Source of the DNA: Methanoregula sp.
GTDB lineage: Archaea > Halobacteriota > Methanomicrobia > Methanomicrobiales > Methanospirillaceae
DNA: 64,000 bases
Direction: 5' to 3'
NCBI GenBank assembly: GCA_041645435.1
Contig: JBAZQB010000004.1
Span: forward strand, 186,001 to 250,000
Of the stretch, positions 32,402 to 41,456 are shown in pieces. The notes below the pieces were generated by a model. It ran no database searches and was not told where the DNA came from. It saw only the letters and a program-made list of their open reading frames with translations. Position numbers and translations under genes: made by a program. Every line of letters starts with the position of its first letter. The stretch's first letter is position 1.

Positions 32402-32926
32402 ATGCTGATCGAGCTCTCCAAAGGGATCACCCTGCACCCGGGCAGTTTCACGGCGGTAATTGCACCGGAAAAAAAGATCCTCGCTGCGCTCAACAGCAAC
32501 GCCGATCTCCAGCGTTTTCTCTTCCTCTACATCTGCGGCAACTACTCGCGCATCCTCTCGGGCATTGGCCGCACATCGAACAATTTCGAAGTCCGGCGAC
32601 CGTTTACCGCAGACCAGCTCTTAACGGTCATCCACGAGGCGAGCCACACGATTGTCTTTGTCGAGCATGACCCCACGCTCTTTGACGGGGCAGAGCGCCT
32701 GCTCGGCCCGATCGCATCAGCGCTCAGGCAGGCCGGCAGGGAAGCCATGGTGATCCTGTGGGCGCCGGCCAGCGACCGGTCCTTTGCCGCACTGATCCGG
32801 CAGGCGGACCGGATCATTGAGATTCTGCCCGAGGGCCCGGCCCCGGACCGTTTTGGTTTTGCAAGCCAGCGCTCCTGCCGGAAGGGTGGTGTGGTGCAAA
32901 AAGCCCAGAAGACGCTGGAGGTGTAG
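32402..32926 (+). CDS. RecA-like protein without Walker A, ending at an in-frame TAG
   Basis: A 174-residue product from ATG 32402. It has a Walker-B-like strand (HTIVFVEHDPTLFD), a further strand AMVILWAPASDRSF and a closing IIEILPEG, consistent with a degenerate RecA/RadA core; the N-terminal phosphate loop is absent (AVIAPEKKILAAL). The chain stops at TAG after AQKTLEV, a motif like the first half of a PCNA-interacting box. The same frame stays open for 96 more codons, right up to the start of the polymerase gene. It may therefore be broken, read through, or naturally short. Confidence 0.6.
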   Translation: MLIELSKGITLHPGSFTAVIAPEKKILAALNSNADLQRFLFLYICGNYSRILSGIGRTSNNFEVRRPFTADQLLTVIHEASHTIVFVEHDPTLFDGAERLLGPIASALRQAGREAMVILWAPASDRSFAALIRQADRIIEILPEGPAPDRFGFASQRSCRKGGVVQKAQKTLEV

Positions 32927-33217
32927 GAGACGGGCAGGAGTTTTGCGAGCGTCCGGCAGGGGGTAAAGGGCCCGATAGATCGCTGGGCCCGGGCCACGCG
33001 GGCGCTCAGGAAAGATGATCAGCCGTATGGCGAGAGGGTGGTAGCGCTGGCCCGGCTGCATGCAAGCGAGGCATTCTATGGCTGCGATGATCCGCTGGAG
33101 GCTGCGGTCTTCTCGGTGCTCATGGGAATACTCAGGCAACAGGAAGTGCAGCAAACACCGTCATGCGCTGACCCGGATACGGGAGCGCGGGGAGAAAAAC
33201 GCGATGTGGATCCTTGA
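32927..33217 (+). pseudogene. Open continuation of the RecA-like frame after TAG
   Basis: Ninety-six sense codons follow the TAG at 32924-32926 in the same frame, ending TGA at 33215-33217, 14 bases inside the polymerase gene. The predicted peptide looks like real helical protein (RWARATRALRKDDQPYGERV, then LHASEAFYGCDDPLEAAV and FSVLMGILRQQ). There is no useful internal start codon, so it is unlikely to be a separate gene. The overlap with the next start is typical of coupled genes, suggesting that an ancestral 271-codon gene ended here. Confidence 0.55.
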
Positions 33218-35240
33218 CTCAGCGTTCCGGAGCGGGGGCGTGGACCTGTGGCACAAGGAGGGAACGGTGCAGAAGTGCCATCACGATTATGATCCGCCGT
33301 TTTATCTCCAGCTTAAGGACCCGGACTTACATCATGAAATGATCGAAGCCTTAGAGGAGCACTACCGTGCGGAGCCCTGCACGTTTACCACTATCTTTGG
33401 CAACTGCGAGGGGTACAGGGTTTTTGCCGGCAGGCGGGTGGCAGAGGCGATCGAGCAGCAGACACAGTTTGCTGCGCAGCTCTTCAACGTGGACGTGCGA
33501 CGCGACCAGCGCTTCATGGCCGAGCGGGGAATTGTTCCCTGCTGTGCCGACCCGGAGGCCCGGTTCTTCCCCGTGTTCGGGCACGGCCTGAACAGCATGG
33601 AGATCCGGATCCATGATGACCCGGCCCGTGATCGGACCTGCTCGGATATTGAGATCATCTGCGGGCGCACCGAGCGGCTGCACGGGCCGGAGCGGGATGT
33701 GCTTGCCGATCTCTTCGGGCTCGTTGCTGCATCTGACCCGGACCTGATCCTGATGACCGATGCCGATCGCTGGATCTCAAAACTACAGGTACGGGCCGGG
33801 GTACTGGGCCTTACAATGCCGTTTTCCCGGAACGGGAAGTATCGCACCATGGACTCGCGCTCCTACTGGAGCTATGGCAGGGTCGAGCACAAGGAAGCAG
33901 CACTCATACCATACGGCAGGATCCTGATCGATACCGAACAGTCGTTTGTATACCGCGAGGGAGGGCTTGCCGGGGTGCTCATGGCCTCCCGGCTCACGGG
34001 ACTCTCGCCCAGCCTTGCGTCCCGGTTCACCCCGGGCACGCTCATCTCCAGCTACGAGACCTATGAAGCGGTGCGAAGGGGAATTGTTGTGCCGTTCAGG
34101 AAGAGCGATGCTGAAGTCCTGCGGAAATTCTCCCAGCTCCGGACTGCGGACCGGGGCGGGATGATGTTCCAGCCGGAGCCCGGCATCTTTGCCGGGGTGG
34201 ACGAGATCGATTTCACCTCCATGTACCCCTCCATCATCGTTAAGGCAAACCTGTCACCGGAGACCATCGGCCAGCCGGAACAGCAGCGCCGGGGTTTTCT
34301 CCCCACGGCCCTTGAACCCCTGCTTGACCTGCGGATACGGACAAAGCAGCTGAAAAAGACCGACCCGTCCCTGGCCGGCATCGATGCGATCCTCAAGTGG
34401 ATGCTGGTCACCTGCTTCGGCTACACGGGCTACAAGAACGCAAAGTTCGGCAGGATCGAGGTGCACGAGGGGATCACCGGGCGATCGCGCGATATCCTCC
34501 TGCGCACCAAGGATATTGCCGAAGCGATGGGCTTTTGCGTCCTCCACGGGATTGTGGACTGCCTCTGGGTGCAGGGTGCGCCGGTTGCAGCACTGCAGGA
34601 GCGGGTCAACCGCGAGACCGGGTTGTCAACCGAAGTCGAACATTTCACCTGGTTAGTCTTCCTGCCGCTTAATGACGGACTGGGGGCCTACAACCGCTAC
34701 TATGGCAGGCTTTCTGATGGCAGCGTGAAGGTGCGGGGCATTGCCGCACGCCGGCATGACACCCCGGAATATATACGGACAATGCAGGGCGACATGCTCG
34801 CTGTCATGGGGAAGGCGGCAACGATTGCGGAACTCACCGGAGTATGGGATCAGGTGAACGCGATATACCACAACGCGGTTCAGCAGCTCCCGTCTGCCCC
34901 CGCACAGGATATGGCCATCAGCCGGAGAATCAGCCGGCTCACGTATGCCCACCGCTGCATTGAAGGCGCTGCGGTGAATGCATACCGGGAATGCGGGGTG
35001 CCTGTCGCGCCGGGCATGAAGATCCGGTATGTGGTGCGGGATGCACGCACGTACCGGGTGGACCCTGCATGGAACGCAGAACGCTTTGATATCCCGTACT
35101 ACCGGGAACTGCTGGAGCGGGCGTGGGCCGAGATTACCTATGCGTTTAAAAGCGGGGGAGGGATCAGCAACGAACGGCAGGGAATTCCTGCGGGACGGGT
35201 GCAACGGCCGATCTGTGCTGAACAGCGGAGTAATGAGTGA
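33204..35240 (+). CDS. B-family DNA polymerase with degenerate active sites (PolB2-like)
   Basis: A 678-residue B-family polymerase. Motif A is DFTSMYPSII (Asp near 336), motif B is KWMLVTCFGYTGYKNAKFG (Lys near 398), but motif C, normally DTD, reads GIVDCLW near 450, with only one Asp. The exonuclease motifs DxE, NxxxFD and YxxxD are not recognisable in the N-terminal 330 residues. This pattern is that of archaeal PolB2, once thought inactive but linked to damage tolerance. ATG 33204 after GGGGAGAAAA is chosen over longer frames. It overlaps the RecA-like frame and sits beside SRAP. Confidence 0.82.
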   Translation: MWILDSAFRSGGVDLWHKEGTVQKCHHDYDPPFYLQLKDPDLHHEMIEALEEHYRAEPCTFTTIFGNCEGYRVFAGRRVAEAIEQQTQFAAQLFNVDVRRDQRFMAERGIVPCCADPEARFFPVFGHGLNSMEIRIHDDPARDRTCSDIEIICGRTERLHGPERDVLADLFGLVAASDPDLILMTDADRWISKLQVRAGVLGLTMPFSRNGKYRTMDSRSYWSYGRVEHKEAALIPYGRILIDTEQSFVYREGGLAGVLMASRLTGLSPSLASRFTPGTLISSYETYEAVRRGIVVPFRKSDAEVLRKFSQLRTADRGGMMFQPEPGIFAGVDEIDFTSMYPSIIVKANLSPETIGQPEQQRRGFLPTALEPLLDLRIRTKQLKKTDPSLAGIDAILKWMLVTCFGYTGYKNAKFGRIEVHEGITGRSRDILLRTKDIAEAMGFCVLHGIVDCLWVQGAPVAALQERVNRETGLSTEVEHFTWLVFLPLNDGLGAYNRYYGRLSDGSVKVRGIAARRHDTPEYIRTMQGDMLAVMGKAATIAELTGVWDQVNAIYHNAVQQLPSAPAQDMAISRRISRLTYAHRCIEGAAVNAYRECGVPVAPGMKIRYVVRDARTYRVDPAWNAERFDIPYYRELLERAWAEITYAFKSGGGISNERQGIPAGRVQRPICAEQRSNE

Positions 35241-35283
35241 CACAAAAGATGTAATAGGGTCTATCACCAAGTAACCGGCAACT

Positions 35284-36786
35284 ATGACCGATAAGCAGCT
35301 CATCTCCACCATAAAATACGTGGCCGGCACCAAACCGGTCTTTTTACTCTCGGAGATCGTGCCGTACCTTGAAAAAAAACACCCGGTTGAAAAACTACTG
35401 ACCCTCATCACCCCCCTGTTGGACGAACTGAACCTTGTGGCAAAAAAGACGGGAGCAGACTATGAGATCTCACGGAAGGTTCCGGCAGAGGAGTATACCC
35501 TGAACCCGGCAGAGCAGGAGAGGCAGGATGCGTTTTTTGCAACCCGCCGCCTTCCCCCGGCACTCGAAGCAGCGATCGAGCAGTACATTCCCAAAAAAGT
35601 GGGAAAGGAGCTGACCGACCCGATAATTCTCGAGCGGCTCCGCAGGGCAATTGTTGCCCAGAAGTCGGATTACTGGAAGCCGACGCACCAGCGATCGCTG
35701 CAGTACACCAAGGCATACCATGTGCTGGGCTATCTCGCGTACCATTTTCCGGTCTACTATGTACAGACCCAGCACATCCTCGCCATGCTCGCTTGTGACG
35801 GGCTGCTGAAGAACTCAATGACCGTGCTGGATGCCGGTACCGGCCCAGGGGTCGTGCCCCTTGCGATTGCAGATTTCTATTCCCGGCTGGATGGTGCTAC
35901 GGCAACGGTGTACTCGGTAGAACGTTCGGAAGAGCACATCGAGGCGTTCATGTACCTGCGGGAGCAGTGCACGCAGAAAGGGGGCAATGTCAGTATCAAG
36001 CCCCCGATAAAGGCGGATCTCACCACCCTTGATCCGGCAAAAATCCCGCAGCAGATCGACCTGATGATCTTTTCCAATGTGCTCAACGAGATCAGCGATG
36101 TGTCGCTTGACCGGCGGGCGGATCTCGTGATGAAACTGGCCGGGAGGCTTGCACCGGATGGCACGATCCTCATTATTGAGCCTGCCGAAGAGACCAACTC
36201 TGCCCAGTTGCGGCTGCTCTCGCTTGCGTTAAAGAAACGGGGATTGACGATTCACAGCCCCTGCACATTTATCTGGGGGACGAACTGCACGCCGGACCGG
36301 TGCTGGAGTTTTGCCACCAGCCGGAACATCCAGCCCACCCGGATGATGGGGATACTTGCATCCGGTGAAGAGCCGTTCCGGTATCTCAACATCGATATCA
36401 AGTACACGTACGTGGTGCTCAGGAAGGACGGAAAAGCCCGGAACTCTTACCGGGTGCCCACTGGTTCCCGGGTCCTGCGGTTGTCCCAGATCCGCCGCCA
36501 CGTGGAGAAACGGATCAATCTCATTGCAGCCAAGATGTCAGGGAACCTGGGGGATGGCAAGACGATGGTGTTCAAGCTCTGCGATGGCACGGCAGATACA
36601 CCGGTATATGCGGTGGTGCCCGCGTACCATGTGACACCGGAGAATGAGGCGATCGTCTCGGCACCGTACGGGACAATCCTCGAACTAGAGAGCGTGCTCG
36701 TCCGGCACAACCCGAAGCATGATGCGTACAATGTACTGGTGAGCCGGAATACCGGGATCCATAAACCCGGCGCCGCAAATGAATAG
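35284..36786 (+). CDS. Rsm22/METTL17-family methyltransferase-like protein
   Basis: A 500-residue protein with a Rossmann SAM domain (MTVLDAGTGPGVVPLAIA near residue 180; IFSNVLNEISD; GTILIIEPAEE). A cysteine cluster follows (HSPCTFIWG, NCTPDRCWSF), which in METTL17 homologues binds an Fe-S cluster. The family acts in small-subunit ribosome assembly. Residues of about 385-490 form an extra C-terminal region with basic patches. The first 130 residues are an archaeal extension with winged-helix-like content. It starts 43 bases after the polymerase and may be cotranscribed. Confidence 0.85.
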   Translation: MTDKQLISTIKYVAGTKPVFLLSEIVPYLEKKHPVEKLLTLITPLLDELNLVAKKTGADYEISRKVPAEEYTLNPAEQERQDAFFATRRLPPALEAAIEQYIPKKVGKELTDPIILERLRRAIVAQKSDYWKPTHQRSLQYTKAYHVLGYLAYHFPVYYVQTQHILAMLACDGLLKNSMTVLDAGTGPGVVPLAIADFYSRLDGATATVYSVERSEEHIEAFMYLREQCTQKGGNVSIKPPIKADLTTLDPAKIPQQIDLMIFSNVLNEISDVSLDRRADLVMKLAGRLAPDGTILIIEPAEETNSAQLRLLSLALKKRGLTIHSPCTFIWGTNCTPDRCWSFATSRNIQPTRMMGILASGEEPFRYLNIDIKYTYVVLRKDGKARNSYRVPTGSRVLRLSQIRRHVEKRINLIAAKMSGNLGDGKTMVFKLCDGTADTPVYAVVPAYHVTPENEAIVSAPYGTILELESVLVRHNPKHDAYNVLVSRNTGIHKPGAANE

Positions 36787-36996
36787 CGGACTATGCGTAT
36801 CCGGGCGGGATTTTTTACACACGACTGCGTACGGTTGGATCGTGTTCCCCTATGCTGAATGGACGGACTCTCCGGGGGGTCCCCCGCATACCCGCCCGGT
36901 TGCCACAACTACCAAAAAACTATTTAAAACCGGTGTAGATGTATCTTAAATCCGAATTGGTTTTTATAGTTCAGATTTATAGTTAAATGTAGTGCC

Positions 36997-38376
36997 ATGG
37001 ATGACCTCAACCTGAACAGCGATGAAGCGATACTTCAGAAGACGCAGACGATTATTATCAATGGCGTCAGGCACGAAGCCGTACTTACCAGCAGACGCCT
37101 CATCGTTGTTGCAAGTGAAACGGGCCGCATCCATGAAGAGATCCCGTATGCCGATATTGGTCTGGCAGAATCCGGCGTAAATAAATTACGGGAGCCCATT
37201 ATCACGCTCACGATAACCTCTCCCGGTGGAGAGCACCGGACACTGGAACTCATCTTTGTCCGCTCGACCGGCTATCAGAATATTGTTGAACTCGAGAGAT
37301 GCATCGCAGTCCTCAAAGATCAGAATATCCCGGTTGAGGGCATGAGCCCGCTGGCAATTCGTGTTCAATTAAGCAGGATAGATCGGAAAAACGCGGGGAT
37401 GCTGGTTGTTGAAGAACAGGCCAACCGCCCGGCAGTACCGGAATGGACCATTATTGGCCCATCACGTAATAACAAACAATCCCTTGAAGATGATGAGCCC
37501 CGTGAGCTATCCCCCCTTACGACCATCACCGCGCTATTCATTATTCTTGTTGTTTTTATCATTGGCGTGGCCCTCATGGCACAAACGCTGCATGAGCCCC
37601 CCCAAACCCTCCTGAAGAACACGACCTCCTCAGCGGTAACGAGTGTGAGCCCCAGCCCCACAAGTCCCTCCCCGACTCCGACACCCGAACCTCAGGTTAC
37701 CCCAGCCCCGGTTGAGTTACTTCCCCAGAGCAATATTCCTGCCAACGGAGTCTGGGTACAGATGCAGTATCCCGGTAATTTCTCCGGGACCATCAGTACC
37801 GGTGGGACAATAATCGAGGCAAGTGGGTCCGGGACAAAGTTCTACCAGTTGTCAGTTACTGACCCCTCCACAATATTCGGATCAATTTCGAAACTGGACG
37901 GATCTGCAGATAAAATGGAAGTCAACATCTACAAAGACGGGACGCTGATCTCACGGAGGAGTACCAAGTCCCCCTTTGGGGTGATCGATCTGGTTTCGAC
38001 CCGGCCAGAAGATATCACGAATGCTGCGGCAACGACTGTTGTGGCAATTACTCCTGTCCCGATTCCGAACATCCGGGCCCCTGAAGATTTCCTTCCCCAG
38101 ATCAGTATTCCCCCCGGCGGTGTATGGGTTCGGGTATATTATCCCGGGTATTATTCCGGATCGATCGGGGGACGGGGACTCTTTACACCGATAGAGGGTA
38201 CCGGGGACCAGTTATATGAGATACCGGCAAATGTTGGTATCGTTGAGGGGTCAATCGAGAAGGCAGACGCATCCAATGGAAAAATGGTAGCTGAAGTCTA
38301 TAAAGACGGGACATTAATCTCGCGGCTGGAAACAAAGAAACCAAAGGGTTTGATCGACCTGCATGTTCCCTTGTAG
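36997..38376 (+). CDS. Membrane protein with PH-like domain and repeated outer domain
   Basis: The 459-residue protein has a cytoplasmic N-terminal domain of about 130 residues of PH/GRAM-like type (VRHEAVLTSRRLIVVASE, IPYADIGLAESGV), one membrane helix near 180-200 (ALFIILVVFIIGVALMAQ), a Ser/Pro/Thr linker and two homologous domains. The repeats share IPANGVWVQMQYPGNFSG and IPPGGVWVRVYYPGYYSG, and both end in a GTLISR..KSPFG/KKPKG strand. A TATA-like TTTATAGTTAAAT lies about 25 bases before the ATG. It borders the surface-protein island; function unknown. Confidence 0.75.
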   Translation: MDDLNLNSDEAILQKTQTIIINGVRHEAVLTSRRLIVVASETGRIHEEIPYADIGLAESGVNKLREPIITLTITSPGGEHRTLELIFVRSTGYQNIVELERCIAVLKDQNIPVEGMSPLAIRVQLSRIDRKNAGMLVVEEQANRPAVPEWTIIGPSRNNKQSLEDDEPRELSPLTTITALFIILVVFIIGVALMAQTLHEPPQTLLKNTTSSAVTSVSPSPTSPSPTPTPEPQVTPAPVELLPQSNIPANGVWVQMQYPGNFSGTISTGGTIIEASGSGTKFYQLSVTDPSTIFGSISKLDGSADKMEVNIYKDGTLISRRSTKSPFGVIDLVSTRPEDITNAAATTVVAITPVPIPNIRAPEDFLPQISIPPGGVWVRVYYPGYYSGSIGGRGLFTPIEGTGDQLYEIPANVGIVEGSIEKADASNGKMVAEVYKDGTLISRLETKKPKGLIDLHVPL

Positions 38377-38399
38377 ACTGGACGCACCACCCGGACTGC

Positions 38400-38416
38400 C
38401 TCCCCCGCTGGGGGAG
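38400..38416. terminator. G/C hairpin between convergent genes
   Basis: CTCCCCC-GCT-GGGGGAG is a perfect 7-bp stem with a 3-base loop, in the 57-base gap between the convergent PH-domain and pilin-like genes. The CCCCC-N3-GGGGG core is the same as in the interspersed element found in three other convergent gaps. A role at the 3' ends of both genes is likely. Confidence 0.5.
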
Positions 38417-38433
38417 AGTGGGGGCTGATATCC

Positions 38434-39768
38434 TTACATGGGGATTGCGGTTATCTTTACGTCATCGACATAGAGAAGGTCATTGTTGTTATTGCCGGTG
38501 ATGCGGAATCGCAGCTGGAAGTTGGCATTGTTGCCGGCACTTGCGGGAAGTGTCGCGGAGGTGACAATGGTGAGTGTTGTTGGACTCGCGGTGGGTCCGG
38601 TGATCTGTGAAAGGGTATTCCAGTTCGCTCCGCCATCCGTTGAATACTCCGCCAGGACGGTCTCCGAGATGCTGTCTAGACTTTGGGCTGTCCAGGCAAA
38701 TTGCACAACAATGGATTCATAATTCGCTGTTGTGGTGGGCCGGTACATACTGTTGGTGTTTCTGAGTCGCATGCTCCAGGTCTGGTTCTTCGGGACAATG
38801 CCATTCTGGCGGGAGGCACCGTTAAGTACCCACCCGGTTGATCCGGATTCAAAGCCTTCGTAGTATATTTGTGCCCGTGAATTCCGGGCAAACATTGCTG
38901 AGATCGTCTTGTTGGTGGTCACGGGCGGGAAGAGATACTTCGTTACCGCTCCCACTGAAGTGCCGTTAACCAGGACATCTTCGACATGATAGCTGGTATC
39001 CGGTGTTATGGTGTAGGCCGGCATGGCTCCATAGGTGACGGTCATTACTCCAGCCGGAGTGATCGTTCCATTTGCTCCGGCACTCGCCGTTATCGTGTAC
39101 GTGTTGATCGCAAACGATGCCGAGATCGTGTGGTCGGCCTCCACATTTGTGAAGAAATAATTGGAGAGGGTTCCCTGTGACACGCTGTCAACAAAAACAT
39201 CTGCAATATGATAGCCAGGTGACGGGGTTATGGTGAAGCTCTGATCGGATCCATCAGATGCGATCACTGAGCCCGACGGACTGATCGATCCACCGGCTCC
39301 TGCTGATGCGACGATAGTATGGGTAATAATGGGGGGCGTCGTGGTAACCGTGGCCGGTAGTGCAGAGGTTTCGAAACTGGCAGAGTATAATACAGCGGAT
39401 GTACCTGAGCTGTCATAAATAACTTTTATCGATGAGATCGGAACGGTACCGGGAACCTCATATTCCAGGGATTCTCCGACAGACCATGTTGTCCAGGAAG
39501 GATCGTTATTCTTGGAAAAATCCTGTCGTGCATCATTGACAAGAATATACATATCCGGGTGCGACAGGATATCCCCGCCGTTATGGTGAATATCTATTAC
39601 CCGCCCGTTGATGGATGTAGTGACGCTCAAGGTAGGGAGTTTCTGGGACGGGGGCTGGGAGAACAGCAGGATCCCTGCAAAGGCAAAAACCATAACAATA
39701 ACCCCGATAAGGATAATCGCACCGACAATTTCAGACGCGGGCTGTTCAGAATCCGGTGGATGGGTCAT
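38434..39768 (-). CDS. Type IV pilin-like surface protein with InlB-type repeats
   Basis: A 444-residue protein with an archaeal type IV pilin N terminus (MTHPPDSEQPASEIVGAI followed by a hydrophobic helix), of the kind cleaved by an EppA/PibD peptidase. Residues of about 150-300 hold two or three InlB B-type repeats (SAGAGGSISPSG, GYHIADVFVDSVSQG, SAGANGTITPAG, VEDVLVNGTSVGAV). The last 140 residues form a beta-rich domain with YYEGFESGSTGWVLNG, typical of carbohydrate-binding or choice-of-anchor modules. The export signal suggests assembly on, or presentation from, a pilus-like structure. Confidence 0.82.
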   Translation of the reverse strand: MTHPPDSEQPASEIVGAIILIGVIVMVFAFAGILLFSQPPSQKLPTLSVTTSINGRVIDIHHNGGDILSHPDMYILVNDARQDFSKNNDPSWTTWSVGESLEYEVPGTVPISSIKVIYDSSGTSAVLYSASFETSALPATVTTTPPIITHTIVASAGAGGSISPSGSVIASDGSDQSFTITPSPGYHIADVFVDSVSQGTLSNYFFTNVEADHTISASFAINTYTITASAGANGTITPAGVMTVTYGAMPAYTITPDTSYHVEDVLVNGTSVGAVTKYLFPPVTTNKTISAMFARNSRAQIYYEGFESGSTGWVLNGASRQNGIVPKNQTWSMRLRNTNSMYRPTTTANYESIVVQFAWTAQSLDSISETVLAEYSTDGGANWNTLSQITGPTASPTTLTIVTSATLPASAGNNANFQLRFRITGNNNNDLLYVDDVKITAIPM

Positions 39769-39939
39769 GTGGCATTACCCGTGGGTACGTGAATTATGCA
39801 GATGATCCCCTACACTCTTTCTCGATAGAGTTGTTGCAGCACCGGGTTATTATTCTCCTGGATCACGGGTCCGGGTCTGGCTGAAAGTTATCCGCTGCTT
39901 TCACAGCCAGGCCGTCATAAGCATTGGCGCGTTCTCTTC

Positions 39940-40869
39940 TCAACTCAGGGTCAATGTATCGAACTGCATGGTAAACATCGTTGTGCCCCATGTCGGGTCC
40001 TGCCCGCCTGATATCATGACCGTTACACTATTTGCAGGGTTGAATGACTGTGTAATGGTAAATGCCTGGCCGTTGCCCGGGGGTGTCTGGGTGGCATTGG
40101 CATAAAATATCCTCTCACCATTCACCTCGACGGCCATCCATCGTGCGCGAGGTAGCTTAGAGGAACTGAGCAGACCGTTGAAGGTAAGGGTATTCCACCG
40201 GGTACCGGATGGAGCGGTAAAGGTCTTCCAGACACTGGATTCTGTTTGAACCCTGTCGTAAGTAACACTTGATCCCTGTACGCCGAAGCCGTTTTCCATG
40301 AACGGGCCATATTCCGAACAGGATCCGGTCTCCTTTCTCGTCGTTCCTTTACATAAAGCAGCATGTTGCCAGTCCCCCCAGCCGTCAGCAGACCAGTTCC
40401 ACTTCAGGGGGGGCGAAATTTCGTTTGTTACGGTGAACACGCCGATCTTTGACCCGTACTGTTCGTTAACGTTCTTCAAAAAAACATCCCACTGCCCGGC
40501 CGACATGGACGATGCAGTGAGCGGGAACGTGCACTTGATCAGGGTTGGTGAGACTACCGCCACATCGGTTGCGCTGACATCGCGTTCACCCTGTTTTGCC
40601 AGCCAGATGGACGGTGACGGGCCATAGGAAAAATCCTTACCCTCAATGGTTACCGGTACCAGTGTCCCTAAACCGCCTGAGGGCGGGGTGATGACAGAAA
40701 TTATTGAGGGAGGAGCCGGTGTTATATTCACGGGAGGGCTCTCCTTTTGCGGGGGTGTCGAAAAAGCACCCATCGCAATGACCGCAAGGACAAGGCCAAT
40801 AATCGCAATACCTATGAGTGCCCCAACAATCTTCAGCAACCTTTCTTTATTGGGGGGTAGGGGGGTCAT
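39940..40869 (-). CDS. Membrane-anchored TIG-domain surface protein
   Basis: A 309-residue protein from ATG 40869, with an N-terminal membrane helix (VGALIGIAIIGLVLAVIAMG), one IPT/TIG-type domain (GGLGTLVPVTIEGKDFSYG, PSIWLAKQGERDVSATDV) and a C-terminal domain with FTAPSGTRWNTLTFNGLLSS and FTMQFDTLTLS. That last domain is shared with the C terminus of the large protein at 41457, including the identical ending. The two probably arose from a common surface-protein module. Function unknown. Confidence 0.75.
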   Translation of the reverse strand: MTPLPPNKERLLKIVGALIGIAIIGLVLAVIAMGAFSTPPQKESPPVNITPAPPSIISVITPPSGGLGTLVPVTIEGKDFSYGPSPSIWLAKQGERDVSATDVAVVSPTLIKCTFPLTASSMSAGQWDVFLKNVNEQYGSKIGVFTVTNEISPPLKWNWSADGWGDWQHAALCKGTTRKETGSCSEYGPFMENGFGVQGSSVTYDRVQTESSVWKTFTAPSGTRWNTLTFNGLLSSSKLPRARWMAVEVNGERIFYANATQTPPGNGQAFTITQSFNPANSVTVMISGGQDPTWGTTMFTMQFDTLTLS

Positions 40870-41456
40870 ACGATACTCCTTCGCGATTGAATTGTTTTGG
40901 GAATTTTTTAAGACATTTCCCGCACGGGTGTATGTTCTCATCTGGTCAATAACCGAGGGGAGAGATCCAGCAGGGTTGTTGGCTGTTTTGTGCTCTTATC
41001 CAGATATACAATCGATGGTCGGATTAGTAAATAAATTAAGCGATAGTATGAGAGGGTCAACAGGGATTGCCGCCGGGCAGTATCCATGAACGGCTTACGA
41101 CAGAACGAGCCGCTCCCGGCTCTTTGATGTGGCTAAGTCCTGGTTGTTATCTGAATCAATAGAGAGAATATCTCTGCTATCCACCGGTGCAACACAACCC
41201 CTGTTTCCTGGTACCGTCTGGATATTCCTGACGGAATATATGATTGGTGCATCGTGATCTCTCTGAACGAATAACAATCCATTCCTGACAGGACAAAAAA
41301 TACCCCCGTGAATAATCTCACCAAGGAATATGGGGTTACATCAAAAAATAAAAAAGAGGGATATTCCCTCATGTACCAGCTGTCGCGTTCCCGAGTGAAC
41401 TATCGGGTTTGACAGCCGGTGCCTTTGTTTTCATCAAGCATTGCGATGGTCTTTTC
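40870..41456. other. Gap without recognised gene
   Basis: Nearly 590 bases between two surface-protein genes on the minus strand. A frame of 60 codons (41095-41277, minus) has no recognisable similarity or ribosome-binding site. The stretch nearest 40870 should hold the promoter of the TIG-domain gene's upstream region; no clear TATA sequence stands out. Confidence 0.4.

Noticed and set aside
32924..32926. Pyrrolysine reading of the TAG in the RecA-like gene
   Set aside because: TAG ends neighbouring genes normally and no pyl genes are in the window; kept only as one possibility in the findings.
41095..41277. 60-codon minus frame between surface genes
   Set aside because: It has no similarity, start signal or conserved pattern that I can see.
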